Below, piece after piece: positions 25,181 through 34,806 of a stretch of 64,000 nucleotides of DNA (position 1 is the first letter of the stretch; every line of letters begins with the position of its first letter). Below the pieces are notes generated by a model. The model saw only the letters and a program-made list of their open reading frames with translations, did not search any database and was not told where the DNA came from. The position numbers and the translations under genes were made by a program. This DNA is from UBA4636 sp045534575 (GTDB taxonomy: Bacteria; Bacillota; Clostridia; Christensenellales; Borkfalkiaceae): the NCBI GenBank assembly GCA_045534575.1, contig JAZSJZ010000013.1:1-64000 (forward strand), written 5' to 3'.

Positions 25181-26305
25181 ATGGGTAAAATTATTTACTT
25201 GGACAACCCCGCAACAACTAAGGTTGACGCTCAAATATTGAAAACTGCGATAGATGAAATTGATGAAATTTATTTCAATCCTTCAAGCCTTTATCGCGGT
25301 GGTAGAGAAGCGAAAAAAATCGTTGAAAGCGCAAGAGACAATATTTTAAAGTTTTTCAAAAACAGAAAACTTCTATTCACTTCTTGTGGCACTGAAGCAG
25401 ATAACACCGCTATTTTTTCGTATGCAAAAAGGGGTAACGTTGTAACGACCTTAGGTGAGCACTCGGCGGTTTATAAATCTTTTGAAACGCTAAAGCAACG
25501 TGGAATTGAGGTTAGATACGTTAAAATAAAAGAAGGCGGTTTTATTGACGAAGAAGATTTCGTTTCTAAAATCGATGAAAAAACAACTTTTGTTAGCGTA
25601 ATTCACGTAAACAACGAAACGGGCGCAATTAACGATATTAATAAACTTGCAAAAATTGCTAAGAGCGTTAACAAAAAACTTATTTTTCATAGCGACGGCG
25701 TGCAAGCGTTTGGTAAAATTGAAGTTGACTTATCTAATGAAGTTGACCTTTATTCAATATCTGCCCACAAAATTTGCGGTTTAAAAGGCGTTGGTGCGCT
25801 AATTTATAACAAAAATCTTGTTATTCAGCCTTATATTATTGGCGGTGGGCAAGAAAACGGCTTAAGAAGTGGAACTGAAAACGTTTTAGGAATAAGCGTT
25901 TTTGGAAAAGTCAGCCAAGCTTTTCTACCAAAAGTTAAAGAAAACCTTGAAAAAATTGAGGCTTTAAAGAAATATTTTATCGAAAATATTGATAAAAAAT
26001 ATTTTAAAGTTATAACTCAAGGCGATTCTTCGCCATATATTATTTCGCTTTCAGCCTTTAGCCAAAGGGGCGCAGTTTTGCAAAATATGCTTGATGACGA
26101 GGGTGTTTTAATTGGCACGGGCTCGGCTTGTTTGTCTAAAAATCCTCACTCTAGAGTTATTTCTTCGTTTATAACCGATAAAAAAGTGCTAGACGGGATG
26201 ATTAGAGTTGGGTTTATTTATTCGACAACTCTTGAAGAGGTTCAAGAGGCTGTTGCAAAGATAAACGCTTGTGGTGAAAAACTTTTTGGAAAGATAAATT
26301 TATGA
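25181..26305 (+). CDS. Cysteine desulfurase (NifS/IscS family, NifZ-type partner of ThiI)
   Basis: PLP enzyme that takes sulfur from cysteine as an enzyme persulfide. 374 aa. The PLP lysine lies in SAHKICGLKGVGALI near residue 198, and the catalytic cysteine in GTGSACLSK. The N-terminal motif reads YLDNPATT where the family normally has YLDNAATT. It overlaps thiI by 4 bases, so its sulfur most likely goes to ThiI for 4-thiouridine and possibly thiamine thiazole, as with Bacillus NifZ-ThiI. An Fe-S cluster role cannot be excluded, but no IscU lies nearby. Confidence 0.9.
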   Translation: MGKIIYLDNPATTKVDAQILKTAIDEIDEIYFNPSSLYRGGREAKKIVESARDNILKFFKNRKLLFTSCGTEADNTAIFSYAKRGNVVTTLGEHSAVYKSFETLKQRGIEVRYVKIKEGGFIDEEDFVSKIDEKTTFVSVIHVNNETGAINDINKLAKIAKSVNKKLIFHSDGVQAFGKIEVDLSNEVDLYSISAHKICGLKGVGALIYNKNLVIQPYIIGGGQENGLRSGTENVLGISVFGKVSQAFLPKVKENLEKIEALKKYFIENIDKKYFKVITQGDSSPYIISLSAFSQRGAVLQNMLDDEGVLIGTGSACLSKNPHSRVISSFITDKKVLDGMIRVGFIYSTTLEEVQEAVAKINACGEKLFGKINL

Positions 26306-27456
26306 GAAAAATTATTATTATTCGCTACTGCGAAATTCATTTAAAAGGTAAAAATAGAAGTTATTTCGAAAGGCTTTTAAAAGAAAATATCGAGAGAAAT
26401 CTCTCTGGAATTGAGCATAGTTTTTACGTTCTAAACGCTAGATACATTGTTGGCGATTTTGCTGATAGCGACTACGATTTAATAGTATCAAAACTTGGCA
26501 AAATCTGCGGTATCCACTCGTTTTCGCCAGCCTATATTGTAAAGAGCGACTTAAACGAAATCGAAAAATGCTGTTTAGAATTTGTTAAAGATAAAACGGG
26601 AACGTTTAAGGTTAACACAAACCGTGCTGATAAAACATTTTCGCTAACGTCGGTTGAAGTTAGCCGTGAACTTGGCGGAAGAATTTTGCAAGCAAACAAT
26701 AATCTTTCGGTAAACGTTACCGAGCCTGATTTCATCGTCAACGTTGATATGCGTGAAAGCGGTGAAACGCTAGTTTATACTGACGTTATAAACGGCTTAA
26801 GCGGGCTTCCTTCGGGTTCGTCGGGAAGGGGTATGCTAATGCTATCTGGCGGAATTGATAGCCCCGTTGCAGGTTTTATGCTTGCAAAGCGTGGTATGAA
26901 ACTTGACGCTATTCACTTCCATAGTTATCCTTACACTAGCGAACTTGCTCGTGAAAAGGTGGAAACGCTTGCGAAAAAGGTTGCGGAATATACTAACGGC
27001 TTAAACCTTTACGTTGTGAAAGTTACGCATATTCAAGAAGAAATTCACGAAAAATGCCCGGAAGAACTTATGATAACGCTTCTTCGCAGATTTATGATGA
27101 GAATTGCCGAAAGGCTTTCGTTAAAATGCGGTGCGCAAGCCATAATAACGGGCGAGAGTTTAGGGCAAGTTGCTAGCCAAACGATTGAAAGTATGACGTC
27201 GTCTAACTCGGTTGTGTCAATGCCCGTTTTAAGACCAGTTGTTGCGTTCGATAAACTTCAAATTATAGAAATTGCGCAAAAAATCGACACTTTTGAAACG
27301 TCAATTCTGCCTTATGAAGATTGTTGCACGGTTTTTCTTCCAAAATATCCTGCGATAAAACCAAAAATGGAAACTATTTTAAAGGCTGAAGCAAAATTAG
27401 ACGTTGAAGCGTTAATCGAAGAGGCGTTCAAGTCTTTAGAAGTTGTGAAATTTTAA
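26302..27456 (+). CDS. thiI: tRNA 4-thiouridine synthetase ThiI
   Basis: Adenylates U8 of tRNA and transfers sulfur to it. 384 aa, without the C-terminal rhodanese domain, as in Bacillus. An N-terminal ferredoxin-like and THUMP region (about 1-165) precedes the PP-loop ATPase motif LSGGIDSPVAG near residue 178. TGESLGQVASQT and LRPVVAFDK are family signatures. Sulfur is presumably supplied by the overlapping cysteine desulfurase. Confidence 0.95.
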   Translation: MRKIIIIRYCEIHLKGKNRSYFERLLKENIERNLSGIEHSFYVLNARYIVGDFADSDYDLIVSKLGKICGIHSFSPAYIVKSDLNEIEKCCLEFVKDKTGTFKVNTNRADKTFSLTSVEVSRELGGRILQANNNLSVNVTEPDFIVNVDMRESGETLVYTDVINGLSGLPSGSSGRGMLMLSGGIDSPVAGFMLAKRGMKLDAIHFHSYPYTSELAREKVETLAKKVAEYTNGLNLYVVKVTHIQEEIHEKCPEELMITLLRRFMMRIAERLSLKCGAQAIITGESLGQVASQTIESMTSSNSVVSMPVLRPVVAFDKLQIIEIAQKIDTFETSILPYEDCCTVFLPKYPAIKPKMETILKAEAKLDVEALIEEAFKSLEVVKF

Positions 27457-27483
27457 ATAACTCTTAGCAAAAGGAGAAAATAT

Positions 27484-28329
27484 ATGGAAAAAAGAATCTT
27501 AACTATTCAAGATATTTCTTGCGTTGGTCAATGCTCGGTTACCGTTGCGCTCCCAATCATTTCGGCTTGTGGCGTAGAAACGGCTATTTTGCCAACGGGA
27601 ATTTTATCAACTCACACCGCTGGCTTTACCGGGTTCACTTGTTTATCAATGACGCCAGAGTTTCCTAAAATTATTAACCACTGGGAAAAGGAAGGCATCA
27701 CTTTTGACGCCGTTTACACTGGTTACGTTTTAGGCGACCAAATGGACTATATTGAAGAAATTTGCGAAAAATTCAACAAAGGTTTGAAGATTATCGATCC
27801 AGTTATGGCAGATCACGGCAATTTTTATTATGGTTTTGACGAAAACTTTGCTAAGAAAATGGCAAATCTTTGCAACGGGGCAGACGTAATTTTGCCTAAC
27901 CTTACTGAAGCGGCGTTCTTGCTTGGCAAAACCCCAGTTTTATCGGGTTATGACAAAGATTATATTGAAAGTTTGGTTAGAGAATTATCGCAAAAACTTA
28001 ACGCCAAAACCGTTGTTTTAACGGGTGTTAGTTTTGATGAAAAACTTCTCGGCGCTGCCGTTTACGAAAGTAAAAACGATAGCGTTCAATACTATTTTGG
28101 TGAAAAAATTTCAAGAAATTTCCACGGAACGGGTGATATTTACTCAAGCGCGTTCGTTGGCGCTCTTCTAAATGGTAAAACTGCATTTGAATCTGCTAAA
28201 ATTGCCGTTGATTATACCATTGAAGCAATGAAGGAAACTTTAGATTTTGCTAGCGAGCATTTCTACGGTGTTTTCTTTGAAAAGGCGCTCCCTAAACTAC
28301 AAGGTTTAATTTTTAACGATGATAAGTAA
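27484..28329 (+). CDS. Pyridoxal/pyridoxamine kinase (PdxY/PdxK type)
   Basis: Ribokinase-fold enzyme that phosphorylates B6 vitamers to PLP, 281 aa. It starts with ILTIQDISCVGQCSVTVALP and contains LPTGILSTHTAGF, DPVMADHG near residue 101 and the catalytic anion-hole motif FHGTGDIYSSAF near 215. AAGGAG precedes the ATG. The cysteine desulfurase upstream uses PLP. Which vitamer it prefers is not visible. Confidence 0.9.
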   Translation: MEKRILTIQDISCVGQCSVTVALPIISACGVETAILPTGILSTHTAGFTGFTCLSMTPEFPKIINHWEKEGITFDAVYTGYVLGDQMDYIEEICEKFNKGLKIIDPVMADHGNFYYGFDENFAKKMANLCNGADVILPNLTEAAFLLGKTPVLSGYDKDYIESLVRELSQKLNAKTVVLTGVSFDEKLLGAAVYESKNDSVQYYFGEKISRNFHGTGDIYSSAFVGALLNGKTAFESAKIAVDYTIEAMKETLDFASEHFYGVFFEKALPKLQGLIFNDDK

Positions 28330-29551
28330 AAAACTATTAAAAGACTATGCAAAACTTTTAGCAAAAGTTGGCTTAAACGTTCAAAAAGGTCAAGACGTTT
28401 ATCTTGTGTGCGAACTTGACCAAATAGAATTTATTGAGATTTTGGTTGAAACGCTCTATAAAGTGGGCGCAAGAAAGGTTATAGTTGATTTTAATCACCA
28501 AAAACTTACTAAAATGGAATATAAATTCCAAGCTCAACAAACGCTTAACGAGTTTGAAAGTTTTGAGGTTGAAAAACTTAAATGGCGCGCAGAAAAACTT
28601 CCTTGCCATTTATATATAATCAGCGAAGACCCAGAAGGTTTAGCCGGCGTTGATAACGAGAAGTTAACTAATCGTCAAGTTGCTCGCTATCCAATTGTAA
28701 AGCCTTTTAGAAAGGCGATGGAAAACAAATATCAATGGTGCATTGCGGCAGTTCCAGGAAAAGATTGGGCGAAAAGAGTTTTTCCAAACCTTCCAACAAA
28801 AAAGGCGATAGAAAGTTTATGGAAGGCTATTTTAACTTCGGCTATGGTCGATGGTAATGCTGTCGAAAATTGGCAAGCGTATAATAAGAAAATGCGCTTA
28901 AGATGCGAATATTTAAATTCTTTAAATTTAGCGTCTTTGCACTATACATCTTCAAACGGCACTGACCTAAAAGTTGGGCTTAATGAACTTGGAACGTTTA
29001 AATACGTTGAAGATAAAACCTTGCAGGGAGTTCGTTACGTAGCCAATATTCCGTCGCAAGAAGTTTTCACAACGCCAAAGAGAGGTGTTTGCGAAGGCAT
29101 TGTTTATTCAACCAAACCGCTTTCGTTTAAAGGCAATCTTATCGATAAATTTTCTATTCGGTTTAAAAATGGAAAAGCCGTTGAAGTCAAAGCCGAAAAA
29201 GGCGAAGAACTTTTGCAAAAAATGATAAATATGGACGAGGGCTCAAGCATGCTCGGCGAGTGCGCTTTAGTTCCGTTTGATAATCCTATTAACGATAGCG
29301 GAATTTTGTTTTATGAAACGCTTTTTGATGAAAATGCTTGTTGTCACTTAGCGCTTGGCGAAGGCTTTTCGGATACTTTGATAGGTTATGAGAAAATGAC
29401 CGACGAAGAATTTAGGTTAAACGGAGTAAACGAATCTATGATTCACGTTGATTTTATGATTGGTAGCCGTGATTTGAAGATTGTGGGCGAAACGAGAACG
29501 GGCGAAAGCGTTGTGATTTTTGAAAACGGCAACTTTGCTAACGAGAAATAA
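28319..29551 (+). CDS. Aminopeptidase, M29 family (AmpS/PepT-like)
   Basis: Metallo-aminopeptidase releasing N-terminal residues from peptides, cytoplasmic. 410 aa, family length. The metal ligand region is visible: EGIVYST, LGECALVPFDNPINDSG, LFDENACCHLALGEGF and the C-terminal MIHVDFMIGSRDL. It overlaps the kinase gene by 11 bases, so the two are co-translated. Confidence 0.93.
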   Translation: MISKKLLKDYAKLLAKVGLNVQKGQDVYLVCELDQIEFIEILVETLYKVGARKVIVDFNHQKLTKMEYKFQAQQTLNEFESFEVEKLKWRAEKLPCHLYIISEDPEGLAGVDNEKLTNRQVARYPIVKPFRKAMENKYQWCIAAVPGKDWAKRVFPNLPTKKAIESLWKAILTSAMVDGNAVENWQAYNKKMRLRCEYLNSLNLASLHYTSSNGTDLKVGLNELGTFKYVEDKTLQGVRYVANIPSQEVFTTPKRGVCEGIVYSTKPLSFKGNLIDKFSIRFKNGKAVEVKAEKGEELLQKMINMDEGSSMLGECALVPFDNPINDSGILFYETLFDENACCHLALGEGFSDTLIGYEKMTDEEFRLNGVNESMIHVDFMIGSRDLKIVGETRTGESVVIFENGNFANEK

Positions 29552-29570
29552 TTTTAAGGAAACTATTAAG

Positions 29571-30794
29571 ATGAATATTATTAAAATACCAGAAATTTTA
29601 CTACCAAATAAGAGTGTTGACCTTGAAAAGTGGGCTGTTATCGCGTGCGACCAGTTCACAAGCCAAAAAAAATATTGGGATAAACTCGACGAGTTTTGTG
29701 GCGACGTTTCAACTCTTAGAATCATTATGCCTGAAATTTATATTAAGGATAATACTGAAGAGAGAGTTGAAAAAATCAACCAAACAATGCGTGATTACCT
29801 TCAAAACGGCGTTTTTGATACGGTAAACGGCTTTATTTTAACTGTTAGAACAACAAAATATGGGCATAGGCGTGTTGGCTTATTAGTTGCGTTTGACCTA
29901 GAAGAATATGACCCGTTTGAAAGAAGGGCGGTAAGAGCAACTGAGGCTACCGTTAAAGAGCGTTTGCCTATCCGTGTTCAAGTTCGCCAAAACGCTCCGA
30001 TTGAACTTCCACACGCGCTAGTTTTAATCGATGACGACCAAAAAACTGTTATCGAGCCTATTTTTGAACGCCGTGATCAACTTAAAAAACTTTATTCAAC
30101 TAAACTTAATATGGATGGTGGAACTTTAGAAGGATATCTCGTTGACGACCCGCAAGCCGTTATCGATGCGTTAGATAAGTTAACTTCACCTGAAAAAATT
30201 ATGGAAAAATATAATTCCACTAAGCCTTTCGTGTTTGCTGTTGGCGATGGAAATCACTCAATCGCAACGGCTAGAGTGTGCTGGGATAAAATAAAAGAAG
30301 GTTTAACCGAGGAAGAGCGCAAAAATCACCCTGCAAGATACTGTTTAGTTGAAGTTAACAACATTTATGAAGAAGACCTTAACTTTGAACCGATTTTCCG
30401 CCTTGTAACCGAGGTTGATAAAAAAGATTTTATCACAAAAATGCAAAAAACGTTAGATGGTAGCAGAAAAATCAAACTTTTTGCTAACAACACCTATTTT
30501 GAAGTTAACGTTTCTAAAAACACGGCTGAAGCAATTAAGCAAATTCAAGCGTTTATTGATAATTATTTCATTGAAAATAATATTCCACAAACAGCGCAAG
30601 ACTATATTCACGGCGAAGACCACTTGATTGAGACTTCGCTAGAACACGATGGAATCGCAATCTTTATGCCAAAGTTAAAGAAGGCGGACCTTTTCAAATA
30701 TGTTGCTAAAAAAGGCTCGATGACGAGAAAATCTTTCTCTATGGGCGAAGCCGAAGAAAAACGCTACTATTTTGAAGCAAGAAAGGTTCAATAA
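29571..30794 (+). CDS. DUF1015 family protein
   Basis: A 407-aa protein of the DUF1015 family, found next to amino-acid metabolism genes in many anaerobes; function unknown. Recognisable stretches are IIKIPEILLPNKS, WAVIACDQFTSQKKYW, the HRRVGLLVAFDLE region, and FAVGDGNHSIATARVCW near residue 220. The start is ATG 29571; a longer frame from 29520 runs inside the aminopeptidase gene and lacks a better ribosome site. A convergent terminator follows. Confidence 0.88.
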   Translation: MNIIKIPEILLPNKSVDLEKWAVIACDQFTSQKKYWDKLDEFCGDVSTLRIIMPEIYIKDNTEERVEKINQTMRDYLQNGVFDTVNGFILTVRTTKYGHRRVGLLVAFDLEEYDPFERRAVRATEATVKERLPIRVQVRQNAPIELPHALVLIDDDQKTVIEPIFERRDQLKKLYSTKLNMDGGTLEGYLVDDPQAVIDALDKLTSPEKIMEKYNSTKPFVFAVGDGNHSIATARVCWDKIKEGLTEEERKNHPARYCLVEVNNIYEEDLNFEPIFRLVTEVDKKDFITKMQKTLDGSRKIKLFANNTYFEVNVSKNTAEAIKQIQAFIDNYFIENNIPQTAQDYIHGEDHLIETSLEHDGIAIFMPKLKKADLFKYVAKKGSMTRKSFSMGEAEEKRYYFEARKVQ

Positions 30795-30817
30795 TATAAT
30801 TTAAAAAATTGCATTAA

Positions 30818-30852
30818 AAAAGCCTCAAAAGTTGCATGCTTTTGAGGCTTTT
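30818..30852. terminator. Bidirectional terminator between convergent genes
   Basis: A perfect 14-bp stem, AAAAGCCTCAAAAG (30818-30831) with CTTTTGAGGCTTTT (30839-30852). Serves both the DUF1015 gene and the minus-strand DUF1846 gene. Confidence 0.92.
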
Positions 30853-30865
30853 ATGCTGATAAATT

Positions 30866-32353
30866 TTATTTAGGATGATAAAGTTTTTTAGTTTGGTAAA
30901 TTGGTTCGCACGTTAAATTTACGCCAAGTTTTCTAAAGATTTTGTCATCCGTTTGTGATAAAATAACGCTCGAATGAACTTCGCAACCCTTTAATTCCGT
31001 TAAATACTCCATTGCTTTTTCAGCGTAAGGGTTAGTCGTTGCGGAAATTGTTAAGGCGATTAACAACTCGTCGGTGTGAAGTCTTGGGTTGCGGTTTTTA
31101 AGGTGATCAACCTTTAAATGCTGAATTGGTTCAATGATTGTTGGTGAGATAAGGTCAACGCCGTTTTCAATTCCAGCGAGTGCTTTCAAGGCGTTAAGTA
31201 AAAGCGCCGATGACGCGCCAAGAAGCGAAGAAGTTTTTCCAGTGATAATTCTGCCGTCAGTTAGCATCATAGCAGCGGCGGGCGCTCCCGTTTCTTCGGC
31301 TTTTTTGTTAGCAGCCGAAACAACAGGGCGGTCTGCAAGGCTTAAATTAAGTTGTTTTAAAATAAGTTGTTGCTTATTAACAAGGTTTTCACTAACAATA
31401 CCTTGTTTTTGGTTGCAAAGAGCAGTGAGATAACGCCTAATAATTTCTTGTTGGGAGGCATGCCTTACAACTTCATCATCGCAAATGCAGTTGCCAACCA
31501 TATTAACACCCATATCAGTTGGCGATTTATAAGGTGATTTTCCCCAAATTCTTTTGAATGTTTCGTCTAAAACGGGAAAAATCTCAACGTCTCTGTTATA
31601 ATTTACCGCTGTTTCGTTATACGCTTCTAGGTGGAAAGGGTCAATCATATTAACGTCGTCAAGATCAGCGGTTGCTGCTTCATAAGCAACGTTAACGGGG
31701 TGTTTTAGTGGCATATTCCAAATAGGAAACGTTTCAAATTTTGCGTAACCGCACTTAATTCCACGCAAATTTTCGTGGTAAAGTTGCGATAAACACGTTG
31801 CCATTTTTCCACTGCCAGGACCTGGTGCAGTTACTATTACGAGCGGACGAGATGTTTGAATATATTCATTGATTCCAAAGCCTTCGTCGCTTAAAATTTT
31901 ATCAATATTAGAAGGATAACCGTCAATAGAATAATGCCTATAAACTTTAATTCCTAATGTTTCGAGGCGTTTTTGGAACTTTTCGGCAACGGGTTGATGA
32001 GAAAATCTCGTTAAAACAACGCTTCCAACAAACAAATCAACGCTCCTAAATGCGTCAATTAGCCTTAGAACGTCTAAATCGTAAGTAATTCCAAGGTCGC
32101 CACGGATTTTGTTTTTCTCAATATCGTTTGCGTTAATAACGATAACGAGTTCAGCCTTATCTTTGAGTTTTAAAAGCATTTTTAGTTTGCTATCTGGTTC
32201 AAAACCGGGCAAAACTCTAGATGCGTGATGATCGTCAAAAAGTTTTCCGCCAAACTCAAGGTAAAGTTTACCACCGAATTGCGCAATTCTTTCGTTGATT
32301 TTTTGAGATTGGAGTTTTAAGTATTTATTATTGTCAAAGCCGATTTTTATCAT
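30866..32353 (-). CDS. DUF1846 family protein
   Basis: A 495-aa protein of the DUF1846 family, widespread in Firmicutes, crystallised but without an established role. It opens with IKIGFDNNKYLKLQSQ and contains YDLDVLRLIDAFRS. A P-loop-like VTAPGPGSGKMATCLSQLYH lies near residue 173, suggesting nucleotide binding (inference). On the minus strand the ATG is preceded by GAGG. It is the only complete minus-strand protein gene of the window and has its own promoter. Confidence 0.88.
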   Translation of the reverse strand: MIKIGFDNNKYLKLQSQKINERIAQFGGKLYLEFGGKLFDDHHASRVLPGFEPDSKLKMLLKLKDKAELVIVINANDIEKNKIRGDLGITYDLDVLRLIDAFRSVDLFVGSVVLTRFSHQPVAEKFQKRLETLGIKVYRHYSIDGYPSNIDKILSDEGFGINEYIQTSRPLVIVTAPGPGSGKMATCLSQLYHENLRGIKCGYAKFETFPIWNMPLKHPVNVAYEAATADLDDVNMIDPFHLEAYNETAVNYNRDVEIFPVLDETFKRIWGKSPYKSPTDMGVNMVGNCICDDEVVRHASQQEIIRRYLTALCNQKQGIVSENLVNKQQLILKQLNLSLADRPVVSAANKKAEETGAPAAAMMLTDGRIITGKTSSLLGASSALLLNALKALAGIENGVDLISPTIIEPIQHLKVDHLKNRNPRLHTDELLIALTISATTNPYAEKAMEYLTELKGCEVHSSVILSQTDDKIFRKLGVNLTCEPIYQTKKLYHPK

Positions 32354-32383
32354 TTGCAGACCTCGAAAATTCTTGTCCTTATT

Positions 32384-32412
32384 ATCATAGCAAAAATTTT
32401 TGATAAATTCAA
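32384..32412 (-). promoter_or_regulatory. SigmaA promoter of the DUF1846 gene
   Basis: On the minus strand TTGAAT (32412-32407), 17 bases, TATGAT (32389-32384). The leader is about 25 nt. Confidence 0.7.
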
Positions 32413-32501
32413 GAGAAAACGAAAATTTTTTTATTTAATTTATAATAAATAAAAAAGTTGTTTTAATTTTTAAATTGTTACGCTATTTTTTGCGCTATCT
32501 C

Positions 32502-32530
32502 TTGTAAAATTTAGGTTATTGTGTTAAAAT
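32502..32530 (+). promoter_or_regulatory. SigmaA promoter of prmA
   Basis: TTGTAA (32502-32507), 17 bases, TAAAAT (32525-32530), with TGT just before the -10 box (extended -10). Confidence 0.75.
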
Positions 32531-32558
32531 GTTTTAAGAATAAATTTTAAGGATTATT

Positions 32559-33497
32559 ATGAACTATAAGGAATTTACAATCCACACAACGGTAGAGGCT
32601 GAAGAACTTGTTGCCGATATTTTTTGGCAATATACCGACTATGGCGTTGCTGTGAGTTCGTTGAAAGACGTTATTGAACTTACCGAAAAGAGAAAACATA
32701 CCTTTGACTATATTGACGAAGGCGTTTTGGTTGGCGATGAAAAGGTGAGCCTAGTTAAGGGCTACTTTCCGTCGAACGAAGCGGGCGAGAAGATTAAACT
32801 TGTTTTTCAAGATTTAGAAAATTTAAAGAAAAATTCTAAAGGCTTTGTGGAACTAGGCAGTTTAGAAGTCGTTTCTAGAGAGTTTGACGGCGACGACTGG
32901 CTTGATATTTGGCGCAAGCATTTTAGAGCGCTTGAGTTTGAAAAAGTCGTTATTTGCCCAACTTGGATTGATTTTGAAACAAAAAAACCTATGGTTTTGC
33001 TTGATTCTAATATGGCGTTTGGAACGGGTGAACATGAAACGACCTCGATGTGCGTTGAGCATTTGCAAAATTACGTTTCTAAAGATTTAACGGTTATTGA
33101 CGTTGGAACAGGCAGTGGAATTTTGGGGCTTGTTTCGGCAAAACTTGGAGCAAAACAAGTTGTTATGACCGATATTGACCAAGTTGCGGTTGAAACGGCG
33201 AAGAAAAACGTAAAACTAAACTGCTTGGAAAACGTTTGTTTTGTTAGCCGTGATAATTTAGTTTCCGGCGTTGAAGTTGTGGGTGATATCGTTGTTGCAA
33301 ACATCACTGCTGATATTTTGGCTATTCTTTCTCAAACCATTTTATCTTACCTAAAACGAGGTGGCTATTTAATTATGAGTGGCATAATAAATAGCAAACT
33401 TAACTTCGTTTTAGAAACTTATTTTAATATTGGTTTTGAAGAAATTTGCGTTTTAGAAAAGGGCGAATGGTCAAGCGTTGTTATGCGGTTAAAATGA
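32559..33497 (+). CDS. prmA: Ribosomal protein L11 methyltransferase
   Basis: SAM-dependent trimethylation of ribosomal protein L11. 312 aa. N-terminal substrate-recognition domain (EFTIHTTVEAEELVADIFW), then AFGTGEHETTSMC, SAM motif I VIDVGTGSGILGLVSAKLGA near residue 178 and the VVANITADIL motif near 246. AAGGATT lies before the ATG. Confidence 0.96.
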   Translation: MNYKEFTIHTTVEAEELVADIFWQYTDYGVAVSSLKDVIELTEKRKHTFDYIDEGVLVGDEKVSLVKGYFPSNEAGEKIKLVFQDLENLKKNSKGFVELGSLEVVSREFDGDDWLDIWRKHFRALEFEKVVICPTWIDFETKKPMVLLDSNMAFGTGEHETTSMCVEHLQNYVSKDLTVIDVGTGSGILGLVSAKLGAKQVVMTDIDQVAVETAKKNVKLNCLENVCFVSRDNLVSGVEVVGDIVVANITADILAILSQTILSYLKRGGYLIMSGIINSKLNFVLETYFNIGFEEICVLEKGEWSSVVMRLK

Positions 33498-33498
33498 A

Positions 33499-33515
33499 AT
33501 TACGTGTAACGTAAT
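33499..33515. repeat. Inverted repeat between prmA and mtaB
   Basis: ATTACGTGTAACGTAAT is a perfect 7-bp inverted repeat around GTA, right after the prmA stop and 46 bases before mtaB. It lacks a T-run and so is not a terminator; it could be an operator. Confidence 0.45.
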
Positions 33516-33560
33516 AACGTTCAAAATATAGCATAATTCCTAAGAAAATAAGGTTTTTTT

Positions 33561-34793
33561 ATGAAAGCGGTTGTTTTTACTCTCGGTTGCAAAGTAAACT
33601 CTTATGAGAGTTTGTCTTTAATAAGCGGGCTTAAAGAAAAAGGTTATGAGGTTAGCGATAAATTAGAGCCTGCCGACCTTTATATTATAAACACTTGCGC
33701 GGTAACGAAAGAGGCAGAGAAAAAATCTCGCCAAGCCGTTGCGAGGGTTAAAAAGCATAACGATAAAGCAAAAATTATCGTTACGGGTTGCGCTAGCCAA
33801 AAATCGCCAAACGACTTTATTAAAAAGGACGGCGTAACTTTAGTTTACGGCGCAATCAATAAAGATAAGATTATCGACCTTTTAGATAAAAGCGGAATTT
33901 TGTTTGATGAAGATAATTCATACTTTGAAAAATTCACGCCTTGTCAAACGCTAAAAACTCGTTCCTATATTAAAGTTCAAGACGGATGCAACAATTTTTG
34001 TTCTTACTGCATTATTCCATATTTAAGAGGCCAAAGCCGTTCTCGTTCGATAGATAATATAATCTTAGAACTTAAAAATTTGAAACCGCTAGAGGCTGTG
34101 ATTACGGGCATAAATCTTTCGGCTTATGACTATAACGGGTTAAAACTTGCCGATTTAATAGACAAACTTGAGGAAATACCTTCAAGAATTAGGCTCGGCT
34201 CGCTTGAAGATAACGTAATTAACGAAAAACTTCTAAAAAATCTCAAAAAACTAAAAGACTTTGCGCCACATTTTCATCTTTCGTTGCAATCTGGTAGCGA
34301 TAAAGTTTTAAAAGAAATGAATAGGCGCTATACAACCGAAGATTTTAAAAATTCAGTAAATCTTATTAGAGAATATTTCCCAAACGCGGGAATTACTACC
34401 GACGTTATAGTTGGCTATTCAACTGAAACGGAAGAAGATTTTGAAAAAACGATAAATTTCTGTAAAGAGATAAAATTTAGCGATATTCATTGCTTTGAAT
34501 ATTCTAAACGAGAAGGAACTGAAGGGTATAAACTTCCAGCGCTTTTAGATGAGGTAAAAAAGGAAAGGCTTAACAAACTCATTAACTTAAAGAATAAACT
34601 AAAGGGTGAGTTTTTAAATTCTCAAATAGGTAAAACTTTGAATTTTCTTTGCGAAGAAGAGGTTGACGGCTACAGCGAGGGCTATGCTGAGAATTACGTT
34701 AAAGTTTACGTAAAAGGCTCTTTAAATAAGGGATTTTATGACGTTGAAATTTTGCACGCTTTTAAAGACGGCGTGCTTGCAAAAATAAAATAA
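33561..34793 (+). CDS. mtaB: tRNA (N6-threonylcarbamoyladenosine-37) methylthiotransferase MtaB
   Basis: Radical SAM enzyme making ms2t6A37 in ANN-decoding tRNAs. 410 aa. The UPF0004 domain has FTLGCKVNSYES, INTCAVTKEAEKKSRQ and VTGCASQ, holding the three auxiliary-cluster cysteines. The radical SAM motif is DGCNNFCSYCIIPYLRG near residue 143. A weak C-terminal TRAM domain follows. The TLGCKVNxYES form separates MtaB from MiaB and RimO. Confidence 0.94.
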   Translation: MKAVVFTLGCKVNSYESLSLISGLKEKGYEVSDKLEPADLYIINTCAVTKEAEKKSRQAVARVKKHNDKAKIIVTGCASQKSPNDFIKKDGVTLVYGAINKDKIIDLLDKSGILFDEDNSYFEKFTPCQTLKTRSYIKVQDGCNNFCSYCIIPYLRGQSRSRSIDNIILELKNLKPLEAVITGINLSAYDYNGLKLADLIDKLEEIPSRIRLGSLEDNVINEKLLKNLKKLKDFAPHFHLSLQSGSDKVLKEMNRRYTTEDFKNSVNLIREYFPNAGITTDVIVGYSTETEEDFEKTINFCKEIKFSDIHCFEYSKREGTEGYKLPALLDEVKKERLNKLINLKNKLKGEFLNSQIGKTLNFLCEEEVDGYSEGYAENYVKVYVKGSLNKGFYDVEILHAFKDGVLAKIK

Positions 34794-34806
34794 GAGGAAA
34801 ATAAAA

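Noticed and set aside
31134..31433. Forward-strand ORF inside the DUF1846 gene
   Set aside because: Antisense shadow of a conserved minus-strand gene.
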